Positions 8,940-17,703 of a stretch of 64,000 nt of DNA are shown here, one piece after another. Positions within the stretch are counted from its first letter, which is position 1; the number at the start of each line of letters is the position of its first letter. Below the pieces are notes generated by a model, which saw only the letters and a program-made list of their open reading frames with translations, did no database searches and had not been told where the DNA came from. The position numbers were made by a program, and so were the translations under genes. This DNA comes from CAWHHZ01 sp963829355 (GTDB lineage Bacteria; Acidobacteriota; Thermoanaerobaculia; Gp7-AA8; JAHWKK01): NCBI GenBank assembly GCA_963829355.1, contig CAWHHZ010000013.1:1-64000 (forward strand), read 5' to 3'.

Positions 8940-9160
8940 GAGTGCTCTCCGTAAGCAGAGCGATGCAATTCAAATGTGTTTTTCGTCATATGTCGGACCA
9001 TCGTATCAGGTCGAAAGGCGGCCCAAAAAATCAGACCGATGGTGAGTGATACTCTCTGGCTCAACCATCAATAGGCTGAGCCCGGGGAGCATGAGGCTCC
9101 TGCTGCGCCGCTCTTCCACAGTGTGGTTGGTGACTCCAGACCGTTCAACGAAAGGTGCAG

Positions 9161-10585
9161 ATGAAGATGAACCGTACCCCCATGCGTATCGGTGGCGAGC
9201 TCCGGCAGAGCGAGGAATTCGAGCTGATTACGAGCCCCTGGGACGGGTCTCCGGTGGGTGAGGTATCGATCGCCGGACCCTCCGATGTGGATGACGCGAT
9301 CGCGGCGGCAAGCGATGCGTTCCGTGAGATGCGAAACCTCCCCACCCACGTGCGCGTGACGATCCTGGAGAAGATGGCAGGTCTGCTCACTGCCCACGAG
9401 GACGAGATCGCGACGCTGATGACGCGAGAGAGCGGCAAGCCGATCCGGTTCTGCCGTGGGGAGGTCCGCCGGGCGGCGATCACATTCTCGCTCGGAGCGA
9501 GTGAGGCGAGATCCTTCGGAGGAGAAGTCATGCCGATCGATCTGGAGCAGCGCGCCGAGGGCAGGATCTGTCTGTTCACGCGGGTTCCCCGGGGCCCGGT
9601 GGCCGCGATCTCTCCGTTCAATTTCCCGCTCAATCTCATCGCACACAAGTTGAGCCCTGCGATTGCGGTCGGAACGACGACTGTTCTCAAACCTCCCCCG
9701 CAGTGTCCGTTGACCGGATTTCGCACGGCCGAGCTGCTGGCCGAGGCGGGACTCCCCGCGGGAGCGCTCAGCGTGGTCCATTGCCGTCCGGAGAGTGCCC
9801 AGCGAATGGTCGAGGATGACCGGATCAGCGTCCTCTCCTTCACGGGAAGCGATGTCGTCGGATGGAAACTGAAGGCGCTGGCCGGCAGGAAACAGGTCCT
9901 TCTGGAGCTGGGAGGCAATGCTCCGTGCATCATCGATGAGGGAGTGGATCTCGACGAGATCATGGACCCGGTCGTGATGGGCTCGTGGGCGAACGCCGGC
10001 CAGGTCTGCATCAAGGTGCAGCGGATCTTCGTCCACACCTCGCTCTACGATACGTTTCTCGACAAGTTCGTCACGGAAACCAGAAAGGTCGCGGTGGGCG
10101 ATCCGATGAACGAAGAGACTGTGGTCGGTCCGATGATCGAGCAGCAGCACGTCGAACGTGTCCTCTCCTGGATTGAGGACGCTGTAGCGGGAGGGGCGAA
10201 AATGCACTGTGGTGGGAAAGCGGAAGGGCAGGTGCTGGAACCGACGGTGCTGACGAACGCCAGGCGTGATGCAAAAGTCTGCCGCGATGAGATCTTCGGT
10301 CCGGTCACCGTCATCGAACGATTCGACCGCTTCGACGACGCGATCGCAGCTTGTAACGAATCCCGGTTCGGGCTGCAGGCCGGCGTCTTCACCCCAAACA
10401 TTGCTCATGCGCTATCCGCCTACCGGAATCTCGAGTATGGCGGCGTGCTCATCAATGATGTCCCGACCTTTCGCGTCGACAATTTTCCCTATGGAGGGAT
10501 CAAGGATTCCGGGTTCGGACGGGAGGGCGTTCGCTTCGCAATGGAAGAGATGACCGAGCCCAAGGTGCTCATCATGCGACAGTAG
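9161..10585 (+). CDS. Aldehyde dehydrogenase family protein
   Basis: The 474-residue NAD(P)-dependent aldehyde dehydrogenase shows the expected features: SPFNFPLNL for coenzyme binding, SFTGSDVVGWKLK for the Rossmann loop, the general base Glu249 in LLELGGNAP, and the nucleophile Cys283 in NAGQVCIKVQR. I chose ATG 9161 because AAAGG stands 5 nt before it; a GTG at 9155 and an ATG at 9167 are also in frame. It is transcribed away from the class III aminotransferase and probably oxidises the aldehyde that enzyme makes (aminobutyraldehyde, guanidinobutanal or succinate semialdehyde). The sequence resembles the lactaldehyde/glyceraldehyde-3-phosphate type of the superfamily, so the substrate is uncertain. 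Confidence 0.88.
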   Translation: MKMNRTPMRIGGELRQSEEFELITSPWDGSPVGEVSIAGPSDVDDAIAAASDAFREMRNLPTHVRVTILEKMAGLLTAHEDEIATLMTRESGKPIRFCRGEVRRAAITFSLGASEARSFGGEVMPIDLEQRAEGRICLFTRVPRGPVAAISPFNFPLNLIAHKLSPAIAVGTTTVLKPPPQCPLTGFRTAELLAEAGLPAGALSVVHCRPESAQRMVEDDRISVLSFTGSDVVGWKLKALAGRKQVLLELGGNAPCIIDEGVDLDEIMDPVVMGSWANAGQVCIKVQRIFVHTSLYDTFLDKFVTETRKVAVGDPMNEETVVGPMIEQQHVERVLSWIEDAVAGGAKMHCGGKAEGQVLEPTVLTNARRDAKVCRDEIFGPVTVIERFDRFDDAIAACNESRFGLQAGVFTPNIAHALSAYRNLEYGGVLINDVPTFRVDNFPYGGIKDSGFGREGVRFAMEEMTEPKVLIMRQ

Positions 10586-10716
10586 TCTGCGGGAAGCGCG
10601 TGGGCGGGTGGGGCCAAAGCGCACGATCCACACTGGAGCCGGTCGAGAGACGAATACGAACCGGGGGTCGTCCCTCCAGGGGCGACTCGCGACTTCACAG
10701 AACTATTGACCGCTTT

Positions 10717-10760
10717 GCGGAGGGCTGGAGCCCTCCGCGAGTCGGGGTTGGAGCCCCGAC
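10717..10760. repeat. Two adjacent GGAG-loop hairpins
   Basis: Two short perfect inverted repeats stand side by side. The first, 10717-10738, pairs GCGGAGGGCT with its mirror around a small loop. The second, 10741-10760, pairs GTCGGGGT with CCCCGAC around TGGAG. Both share the pattern stem-(T)GGAG-stem seen in the blocks at 32321 and 60735. They sit between the convergent aldehyde dehydrogenase and TonB-receptor genes and could end transcription from both sides, though no T-tract follows. Confidence 0.6.
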
Positions 10761-10778
10761 CCCCCGTGCGCTCTCGTC

Positions 10779-13718
10779 TCAGAACCTGAACGTGGTGTTG
10801 ATGCGGATGGTGCGGGGCTGCTGACGGAAGCGCGGAGACCCGAAGAGAGTCGTCGGATCAGACGGATCCTGCCCGTTGACGAATGATCTGACTGAGGTGA
10901 TTGCGTCCTCGTTGAAGACGTTGAAGACATCGATGCCGACGATGAACTCGTTACCACCAGTCACGAAGAGCCGGTCGAAATAGAGATCGAGGCGGCTGAA
11001 GTCTTCGTATTCACGATTGCCACGATTCTCGAGGAAGATGTCCTCTCCCGAGACTCCGTTGAGCAGCCGGTAGTTGATCCAGTCTCCGTCCGCCGTGTAG
11101 TAGTCGTGATTCCTGTTGTCGATCGAATAGTAGGGGGTGAAGTGATCGCCGTCAGTCCAGGTGTAGAAGAACCCGCCCCGGAATCCGAAGCCGATGTCGC
11201 CCGACATTCGAAGCTTGAGCTCCAGGTCGCTGTAGTTCTGGAGGTCACCGTCGAACCCGGTCTGTTCGTTGAGCTGGACAAAAGAACCGGCGCCGGTCCC
11301 GAAAGCGCTCTCATAACCGCTGACGCTGTAGAAGTTTCCTTCGAGATTCGTCCAGACCGCTGATGCGGACATCGTCCAGCGCGTTGCGCGATGGTCGAAG
11401 GTCAACTGAATCTGATCCATCGATCGCTTCGCCTCATCGACGTTGGTCAGAACGTAGTCGGGGTTGTATGTCAGTGCCGCGACCTGTGCGTCGGTCAGAC
11501 CGGGCGCGCTACCCCGGCGGATGATGTCGTCGTTCCGCAGGTAGATCGTGTCGAGAATGAGCGGGTTTCCGTTCTGGTCGAGCACGGGATCCCCCGTGTT
11601 GAAATCGATGACCTCGACGTTCCGGAACGGCGTGTAGTTCGACATCAGATTACGGTCGTACAGTGCAACGATATTCTCGTTCTCACGATTGATGTAGGTC
11701 ACGCCGACCTTTGAGCGATCCGTGAGCATGTACTCCGTCCCGAGAACGATCTGATCCACATAGGGTTGCTCGTAGTCTGCAACGGGCCCGACCTGCTCTC
11801 CCAGTGGCTCGTCATCGAAGAACTCGAACAGATCGTTTCGCTCCGCTTCGGTGTAGGTACGATTCAAGTCCGGGAGACCGTCGCCGACCCAGTCCCAGTA
11901 CTGCAGATTCCTGAACACGTTGCCGCCCGCCACGCGATCGAACAGGAGCGCAAACATGTTCTGGAAGTAGCGCCCGGCATGCGCCTTTCCGACCAGCCGG
12001 CCGTTGCCGAGAAAGTCATAGATCACTCCGAGTCGTGGCGCAATCGCGCTGTCGTCCATCGCCGTAAAGGAGCTTCCCCCTCCGAATCCTGGGGTGATCG
12101 TTCCTTCCCAGTCGCCGAAACGGATTCCTGCACTGAGGTTCAGATGTTCGCTGACGCTGATGTAGTCCTGGAGATAGATCGCACCATTGGTGGTCTCGGC
12201 ATCGAGCCTGATGTCCCCGCCCCAGTCGCTGGAGATGAAACCCCAGGTCGACGGATCACTCGCATCGAACGGGCCATCTCCCTCTTCCGGCCGCCAGGTC
12301 ATGTTGCCATTCCTGAACCGCGTCTCGAGCCAGTCGCCCCGGTCGTACTCGATTCCCGCCTTCAACTGATGCGTCATCGTTCCGAGATCGAGGAACGAGT
12401 CCCAGCCGAAGGTGGCCGCATTGCTCGTGAGATCCCGCTCTCTGGTGTAGACGGCATTCGCATACAGATCACGGTTGCCTCCGAGAATCTGAATCGCCGG
12501 TACCGCACCACCTTGAAGAGGGAGCCGGTCATCTGACGCATCGAAGCCCGTGAACTTCAGCTCCCATGCGTTTGTTCTGCCGAGAAGCCCCTGCCAGCTT
12601 CCGCTGTAGAAAAATCCGGGAGACTCCTGTGTCTGTGCTGCTTCCGGGGCCGTGAAACTGTCGAGGCCGCGATTGTCGGTCTGGACATCATCCCACCCGA
12701 GAACGGCCGACAGCCTGCTGGAAGGGGACAGATCCCAGTTCAGCTTTCCGAAGAGCTTTGTCTCTTCGCGCTGCTCGAGGACCGGCAGGAACTCGACCTG
12801 CCCCGCGCTCGATGCCGATCCGTCGACGATCCGGGTGTCGATCCCGGAACGCTGCGCGGAGACGAAGTAATAGAGCTCGTCGCGGATCAGCGGACCACCC
12901 GCGTCGATGCTCGCCTCCCAGCGACCCTCGTCTTCGGCGCCTGCTTCGAAAGCATTGATGTTCGTCGAGTTAAGCGACTCATCCTCGTAGTACAGCCGGA
13001 CGCCGAGATCGAGATCATTGCTTCCCGACTTGGTCACCATGTTGATCAGTCCGCCCTGGAAGTTTCCATACTCTGCACCCGAACCGAGACCCACGACCTC
13101 GATCTGCTCGATCCAGTCGACGTTCGGCAGCAGGAAATCGCCTCCGAATCCCGGATGGTTCACGGCCACACCATCGAGCTTGTAAGAATTGGCCTGCGAG
13201 GTCGAACCGCCCCATACCTGGTCCGATCGGACACCCGGAGCGAACTCAATCAGTTCGGTGGCAGTACGCGAGGTCGGCAGCAACTCGAGCTCCTCTCCTG
13301 TGAGGACCGAGCCCTGTTCGGTTGTGGTCCGGTCGAGAAGGGGAGCTGCCGCGCTCACGGTGATCTGCTCGGACAGCGCGCTGGCTGGAGGGAGCTCGAC
13401 GACGACTTCTCTGACCCGCGAGGCGCTCACCTTGATCTCCGTGAGCTGTCTCGGCGCATGTCCAGCCGCTTCGACAGTCAACTGATAGACGCCCGGCGGA
13501 AGGAAGCGAAGACGGAAACGCCCCTGCGCATCGGTCTCTGCCCATCGCAACTGCGATCCGTCCATCCAGGATGCGGTCGCCACCGCCGCGGCGATCGGCT
13601 CGCCGCCCGCATCGACCACAGTCCCGGCCAGCACACCGGTCTCATCTGTCTGAGCGACAGCAGAAGTTGTCCAGACAAGGAACAGGATCGCGATGGCAAT
13701 CACGTGTCGCAGGCGCAT
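10779..13718 (-). CDS. TonB-dependent receptor with carboxypeptidase-regulatory-like domain
   Basis: The 979-residue outer-membrane protein begins with a signal peptide (MRLRHVIAIAILFLVWTT, cleavage after AVAQ). A carboxypeptidase-D-regulatory-like beta-sandwich follows (about 27-110: GVLAGTVVDAGGEPI through PPGVYQLTVEAAGH). Then comes a plug domain (about 130-240: TATELIEFAPGVRSD, NSYKLDGVAVN, GLINMVTKSGSN) and a long beta barrel. It ends in aromatic phenylalanine (INTTFRF), as outer-membrane barrels do. Start ATG has GGAG upstream. This architecture is abundant in Acidobacteriota and Bacteroidota and serves uptake of large substrates. The substrate is unknown; adjacent RpiR regulator and cyanophycinase-like peptidase suggest a peptide or amino-acid polymer. 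Confidence 0.88.
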   Translation of the reverse strand: MRLRHVIAIAILFLVWTTSAVAQTDETGVLAGTVVDAGGEPIAAAVATASWMDGSQLRWAETDAQGRFRLRFLPPGVYQLTVEAAGHAPRQLTEIKVSASRVREVVVELPPASALSEQITVSAAAPLLDRTTTEQGSVLTGEELELLPTSRTATELIEFAPGVRSDQVWGGSTSQANSYKLDGVAVNHPGFGGDFLLPNVDWIEQIEVVGLGSGAEYGNFQGGLINMVTKSGSNDLDLGVRLYYEDESLNSTNINAFEAGAEDEGRWEASIDAGGPLIRDELYYFVSAQRSGIDTRIVDGSASSAGQVEFLPVLEQREETKLFGKLNWDLSPSSRLSAVLGWDDVQTDNRGLDSFTAPEAAQTQESPGFFYSGSWQGLLGRTNAWELKFTGFDASDDRLPLQGGAVPAIQILGGNRDLYANAVYTRERDLTSNAATFGWDSFLDLGTMTHQLKAGIEYDRGDWLETRFRNGNMTWRPEEGDGPFDASDPSTWGFISSDWGGDIRLDAETTNGAIYLQDYISVSEHLNLSAGIRFGDWEGTITPGFGGGSSFTAMDDSAIAPRLGVIYDFLGNGRLVGKAHAGRYFQNMFALLFDRVAGGNVFRNLQYWDWVGDGLPDLNRTYTEAERNDLFEFFDDEPLGEQVGPVADYEQPYVDQIVLGTEYMLTDRSKVGVTYINRENENIVALYDRNLMSNYTPFRNVEVIDFNTGDPVLDQNGNPLILDTIYLRNDDIIRRGSAPGLTDAQVAALTYNPDYVLTNVDEAKRSMDQIQLTFDHRATRWTMSASAVWTNLEGNFYSVSGYESAFGTGAGSFVQLNEQTGFDGDLQNYSDLELKLRMSGDIGFGFRGGFFYTWTDGDHFTPYYSIDNRNHDYYTADGDWINYRLLNGVSGEDIFLENRGNREYEDFSRLDLYFDRLFVTGGNEFIVGIDVFNVFNEDAITSVRSFVNGQDPSDPTTLFGSPRFRQQPRTIRINTTFRF

Positions 13719-13774
13719 GAGAGAGCTCCTTCTTCTTGATGTATCGCACGCATGAATTTCTTCTGTGCGTCTAA

Positions 13775-13792
13775 ATGAAACTTTACTTTCAC
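13775..13792. promoter_or_regulatory. Candidate RpiR operator 1 (ATGAAA-N6-TTTCAC)
   Basis: This inverted repeat has half sites ATGAAA and TTTCAC separated by six bases. It lies 57 bp upstream of the TonB-receptor start. The same arrangement recurs 87 bp away at 13862, just before the RpiR gene. TGAAA/TTTCA dyads are a known type of RpiR-family operator, so both are likely sites for the neighbouring regulator. Confidence 0.6.
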
Positions 13793-13861
13793 ATCATCTC
13801 TCCAAGGAATGTGGCTGTCAAGGAACGATATGGAGGGCACGAAGTCGTTGAATCAAGTTGT

Positions 13862-13879
13862 ATGAAAGTCGAGTTTCAT
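13862..13879. promoter_or_regulatory. Candidate RpiR operator 2 (ATGAAA-N6-TTTCAT)
   Basis: The half sites ATGAAA and TTTCAT form a perfect dyad around six bases and end 16 bp before the RpiR start codon. This position fits autoregulation. Together with the copy at 13775 it brackets the divergent promoter region between the TonB receptor and the regulator. Confidence 0.65.
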
Positions 13880-13895
13880 CTATCTTATAAGCTGG

Positions 13896-14804
13896 ATGAA
13901 AGACCACGACCGGCCAGCGGGCTCAGGTAGAGTCATCCCGGGTTTCGATGACGATTCCACGTTGCGCGAGTTGATCCACGAGCACTTCGACGATCTTCCG
14001 CCCCAGCAGCAGGCGATCGCGAATTATCTTCTCGACCATGCCCGCGAGATCCCTTTCCTCTCGATTCCGGAGCTGGCGCAGCGGACCGGAGCTTCCGAGG
14101 CGACGGTCGTACGTTTTTCGCAGCGGATAGGATTCGAGGGATTTGCCGAACTGAAGATGGTGCTGCTGGAGCGGCTGAGATCAGAGATGCGCGGCTCCAC
14201 CAGAAGTGAGCCGGACTCGATCGCCGAGGATGACATTCTCGACAGCGTATCGAAGCTGGAGCAGACCAACCTCCAGCGCACTCTCGAAGCGGTCGATCGC
14301 AAGGAGTTCCGTTCGGCCGCCGCGCTCCTTTTCAAGGCCGACCACATCTACACCTTCGGGATGGGGATCTCCGCTTATCTGGCCGAACTGGCGTGCTATC
14401 TCCTCACGCAGATCGGGCTTCGCACGACGCCGATATCAACCCGCTTCTCCTCGCCGCGCGAGCAGGTCGTGACGTTGCGACCGACCGATCTGGTTCTCGC
14501 GTTCTCGTTTCCGCCTTACTCGAGGCAGACACTCGCCCTTCTTGAGGAAGCGAACGACCGCGGGCTTCCGACGATCGTCATCACCGACCGGTACGCAGCG
14601 CCGGCGACACGCGTGAGCAGGCACTCCTTCATCGTTCCCAGCCACAACATGATGTTCACCAACTCCGTCTCCAGTGTCGTGATTCTGCTCAACGCCCTCG
14701 TGACCGAGATTGCGGTGCGCCATCAAGGGGAGGCGGTCGAGGCTCTTTCGCGCATCAACCGGATTCTCGCTGCCGACGAAGACCTGATCCACGATCAGAG
14801 TTAA
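13896..14804 (+). CDS. MurR/RpiR-family transcriptional regulator
   Basis: The 302-residue protein has the RpiR layout. An N-terminal helix-turn-helix domain spans about 30-105 (LPPQQQAIANYLLDH, then SIPELAQRTGASEATVVRFSQRIGF as the recognition region). A C-terminal SIS sugar-isomerase domain spans about 140-280 (IYTFGMGISAYLAELACYLL). RpiR regulators usually sense a sugar phosphate, though some respond to other small molecules. It is divergent from the TonB receptor, and the shared 177-bp gap holds two identical-type dyads, so it probably controls that receptor and itself. Ligand not predictable. Confidence 0.88.
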   Translation: MKDHDRPAGSGRVIPGFDDDSTLRELIHEHFDDLPPQQQAIANYLLDHAREIPFLSIPELAQRTGASEATVVRFSQRIGFEGFAELKMVLLERLRSEMRGSTRSEPDSIAEDDILDSVSKLEQTNLQRTLEAVDRKEFRSAAALLFKADHIYTFGMGISAYLAELACYLLTQIGLRTTPISTRFSSPREQVVTLRPTDLVLAFSFPPYSRQTLALLEEANDRGLPTIVITDRYAAPATRVSRHSFIVPSHNMMFTNSVSSVVILLNALVTEIAVRHQGEAVEALSRINRILAADEDLIHDQS

Positions 14805-14827
14805 GCGCCTTCGCCGCAGTCTTCCGG

Positions 14828-15829
14828 TCAATACGGTTTGTCGAGGATCACACCATCGACGACGCTCAACGTGCGCTGCGATCGGGCAGGGCGTTCGTCG
14901 AGATTGAAACTGTCCCCGGACGGGATCACCCACAGCTCGATGTCCCGCCATGTGAGTGGCTCGCCCGAATTGACCGTCTCGGCGGGCTTCGCGCCGCGCA
15001 GAAAGTAAACGGGCCCAGCTCCCATGACCCTTGCCATTCCGTCGCGGGCGATCACGAGAGAAGTTTTCGCATCGATCCCGATCCCGAGAACCGGGCTTCT
15101 GCCGGGCTCCTCCTCGAGTTGCCGCGCCATGAAAACGATGAGACGCCCGAGCCGGTCCCGCTCAATGAAATGTGTATCTGTGATCGTCCCCCTCAGATGC
15201 TGCCATCGGAAAAAATCACGCGACAGGCTGATGTCTCCGTGAAACGGATCTGCAAGAGCATCGATCGACTTCGATGAGCCCACGTCACAGGCGTCGTAGA
15301 TGACCTCGCCCTGAATCGCCAGGCCTGCAGACGTACCTCCGACTCCCCCTCCACGGGCCACCACTGCCTCGACTGCATGCTGTACCGGCGTTCCCTTGAA
15401 GAACCGCACGTAGTTGCACTGATCTCCGCCCGCGAAGAAGACGATCTCCGCGCTGCGCACAGCCGCGACGACATCGTCGCGGTGAGACGACTCTCGATCG
15501 GTAATGACAAAAGTCTCGACCGAGTCGATTCCGTCGAGCAGCTCGAACCAGACGTTGTATCCATCCGATCCCGAGGAGCGGAGCACCACGACATCGAGCT
15601 CGATTGCGCAATCCGAACAGCCCCTGACCTCGTCGATCACCCATTGCATCGCTTCATCCACATCGCTCCCCCCACCCCCCAGATCGAAGGCCGGTCCATG
15701 AAGCGCGGGATCAACGTCGTTCGCGTCACCGATGACGTAGCGCGTGAGCTCCGCCCGCGCCTGAAGAGGCACTGACACGATGACGAGAACCGTGAGAAGA
15801 AGGAAGGCGGGCGGTCTGGCAATGCACAT
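14828..15829 (-). CDS. Secreted cyanophycinase-like S51 peptidase
   Basis: The 333-residue protein has a signal peptide (PAFLLLTVLVIVSVPLQARA) and a peptidase S51/cyanophycinase core. FFAGGDQCNYVRFFKGT (131-147) is followed by the nucleophile elbow GGTSAGLAIQGE with Ser167. A later block, DTHFIERDRLGRL, matches the conserved histidine region of the family. Cyanophycinases cleave multi-L-arginyl-poly-aspartate to beta-Asp-Arg dipeptides. Export and the neighbouring TonB receptor, POT transporter and M20 peptidase suggest extracellular polymer or peptide digestion. Several S51 homologues have other or unknown substrates, so the exact reaction is tentative. Confidence 0.8.
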   Translation of the reverse strand: MCIARPPAFLLLTVLVIVSVPLQARAELTRYVIGDANDVDPALHGPAFDLGGGGSDVDEAMQWVIDEVRGCSDCAIELDVVVLRSSGSDGYNVWFELLDGIDSVETFVITDRESSHRDDVVAAVRSAEIVFFAGGDQCNYVRFFKGTPVQHAVEAVVARGGGVGGTSAGLAIQGEVIYDACDVGSSKSIDALADPFHGDISLSRDFFRWQHLRGTITDTHFIERDRLGRLIVFMARQLEEEPGRSPVLGIGIDAKTSLVIARDGMARVMGAGPVYFLRGAKPAETVNSGEPLTWRDIELWVIPSGDSFNLDERPARSQRTLSVVDGVILDKPY

Positions 15830-16134
15830 GGCCCGATTCTATTGCACGAGCGTTTTTCCGGCCTCTCCACGGCCGATGAGCAAGCCGCGTACGGGCAATT
15901 CGCTTCGCCCCGCCGCTCTAACGGGTGTTCGACTCACCTTCCACAGCACTGACGGCACCATCGAGCCGAGCCTCCGGAGCCCTCCGGGGCTTTTGCCTTC
16001 CCGGTGAACGAACAATCAGGTCCATTGAAGCTGAGCTTCGGAGCTGATTCGCCTCTTTTGAGAAAAGCTGCCGGGCCTGACACGACGATTCCCCAACGCC
16101 ATCTGCTTCGTTCCTGTCGTATGATCCGCAGACG
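15830..16134. other. Intergenic gap between divergent genes
   Basis: These 305 bases separate the cyanophycinase-like gene from the peptide transporter. I see no convincing gene. A weak hairpin CCGGAGCCCTCCGG at 15974-15987 followed by GGCTTTT resembles a terminator, but it lies between two divergent starts, where none is expected. It must contain both promoters, but no clear -35/-10 pair stands out. Confidence 0.4.
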
Positions 16135-17619
16135 ATGACCAGCCCGGGAACGAGTGTTTCGCCACACGATTCATCTTTCTTTGGTCATCCTCGCGGTCTG
16201 GCCACGCTCTTTTTCACGGAGATGTGGGAGCGGTTCAGCTTCTACGGGATGCGTGCGCTGCTCATCCTCTACATGACGGCGGCGGTCGCGCAGGGCGGGC
16301 TGGCCTACAACGCTGCGAAGGCCGGCGCGATCTATGCCCTCTACACCTCGTCGGTTTATCTGCTCGGGCTTCCCGGCGGATGGCTCGCCGACCGGCTGCT
16401 CGGTCAGCGCCGCGCCATTCTCTGGGGCGGCATCATCATCGCCGCCGGCCATTTCAGCATGGCGGTCCCGTCATCTTCGACTTTTTTCGCAGGACTCGTC
16501 CTCATTGTGCTGGGGACGGGGCTTCTGAAACCGAACATCAGCTCCGTCGTCGGCCAGTTGTACGCAACGGATGACGAGAGACGCGACGCCGGATTCTCGA
16601 TCTTCTACATGGGGATCAACATCGGAGCGTTCGCCGCACCAATCATCTGCGGCTGGCTCGGTGAGCGCGTCGACTGGCACCTCGGATTTGGCATGGCCGG
16701 ACTCGGCATGGTCTTCGGTCTCGTCCAGTACGTCCGCGGCTACAAGTATCTAGGCGACGCCGGACTCCCGCCACCGCGCTCCGCCGAGACCGCGAAGGCC
16801 AGCCGCGGCCTCGCCATCGGCCTCGCGGGCGCTCTCTTCGTCATCGCCGCGGTCGTAGGACTCAACAGAGCGGGCGTCATTGTCATCACCGCGACCGGTT
16901 TCTCGAATTTCTTCGGCGTCCTTCTCCTCGGGCTGACCGTGGTCTTCTTCGCCTGGCTTCTCAGTCGTCCGTACTGGAGCGTGGTCGAGCGCAAACGTCT
17001 TCTCGCCATCGTCATCCTTTTCGTCGCAGCTTCCTTCTTCTGGGGCGCCTACGAGCAGGCGGGGTCCTCGCTGAACCTCTTCGCACGCGATGAGACAAAT
17101 CGCGTCGTGATGGACTCGGAGTTTCCTGCATCCTGGTTCCAGTGGGTGCCAGCTCTGTTCGTCATCATTCAGGCACCGATCTTCGCGTGGTTGTGGGTCC
17201 GACTCGGCAGACGACAGCCGTCGAGCCCGGCCAAGTTCTCACTGGGGCTGCTGTTCGTCGGTCTCGGGTTCATCGTGATGATGGTCGCCGCGACGCTGTC
17301 CCGCGGAGGAGCCCTGGTGAGTCCCGTGTGGCTGCTGGCAACGTACTTTCTCCACGTCATCGGTGAGATGTGTCTGAGTCCGGTCGGTCTCAGCACCGTC
17401 ACGAAACTCGCCCCGGCGCGTGTGACGAGTCTCATGATGGGGGTATGGTTTCTGGCCAGCGCCGTCGGGAACTATCTCGGCGGCCGCACCGCGGGACTCT
17501 ACGAGACCCTCGAGCTCTGGCAGCTCTTCGGCCTCGTGGCCGCCACGGCAATCGGCGGCGGCGTCGTGCTTGCCCTCCTGATCCGGCCAATCCGCAGGCT
17601 CATGAGCGGCGTGCACTGA
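16135..17619 (+). CDS. POT/PTR-family proton-coupled peptide transporter
   Basis: The 494-residue membrane protein starts with the POT signature in helix 1, FFTEMWERFSFYGMRALLILY. It includes the ExxER proton-coupling motif (Glu29, Glu32, Arg33). Multiple hydrophobic segments follow, consistent with 12-14 helices of the major facilitator superfamily, and a second conserved block, GTGLLKPNISSVVGQLY, corresponds to the PTR2 signature. POT transporters import di- and tripeptides with protons across the inner membrane. Placed beside a secreted peptidase and a cytosolic M20 peptidase, it would import released dipeptides. Start ATG at 16135 has only a weak ribosome site. Confidence 0.9.
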   Translation: MTSPGTSVSPHDSSFFGHPRGLATLFFTEMWERFSFYGMRALLILYMTAAVAQGGLAYNAAKAGAIYALYTSSVYLLGLPGGWLADRLLGQRRAILWGGIIIAAGHFSMAVPSSSTFFAGLVLIVLGTGLLKPNISSVVGQLYATDDERRDAGFSIFYMGINIGAFAAPIICGWLGERVDWHLGFGMAGLGMVFGLVQYVRGYKYLGDAGLPPPRSAETAKASRGLAIGLAGALFVIAAVVGLNRAGVIVITATGFSNFFGVLLLGLTVVFFAWLLSRPYWSVVERKRLLAIVILFVAASFFWGAYEQAGSSLNLFARDETNRVVMDSEFPASWFQWVPALFVIIQAPIFAWLWVRLGRRQPSSPAKFSLGLLFVGLGFIVMMVAATLSRGGALVSPVWLLATYFLHVIGEMCLSPVGLSTVTKLAPARVTSLMMGVWFLASAVGNYLGGRTAGLYETLELWQLFGLVAATAIGGGVVLALLIRPIRRLMSGVH

Positions 17620-17703
17620 CTGGCGATCGACGTGCGTGATGCGCTGGAAAAACCCTGCCTCCCTCGGCAGTGTGCAGAACGGGCTTCGCGAGACCTTCCG
17701 CGC

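Noticed and set aside
9068..10408. 446-codon minus-strand frame over the aldehyde dehydrogenase
   Set aside because: It is an antisense shadow. The dehydrogenase has all catalytic motifs.
10779..13718. TonB receptor specificity for vitamin B12 or siderophores
   Set aside because: No BtuB or siderophore genes, Fur box or cobalamin riboswitch can be seen; the context gives only a weak hint to peptides.
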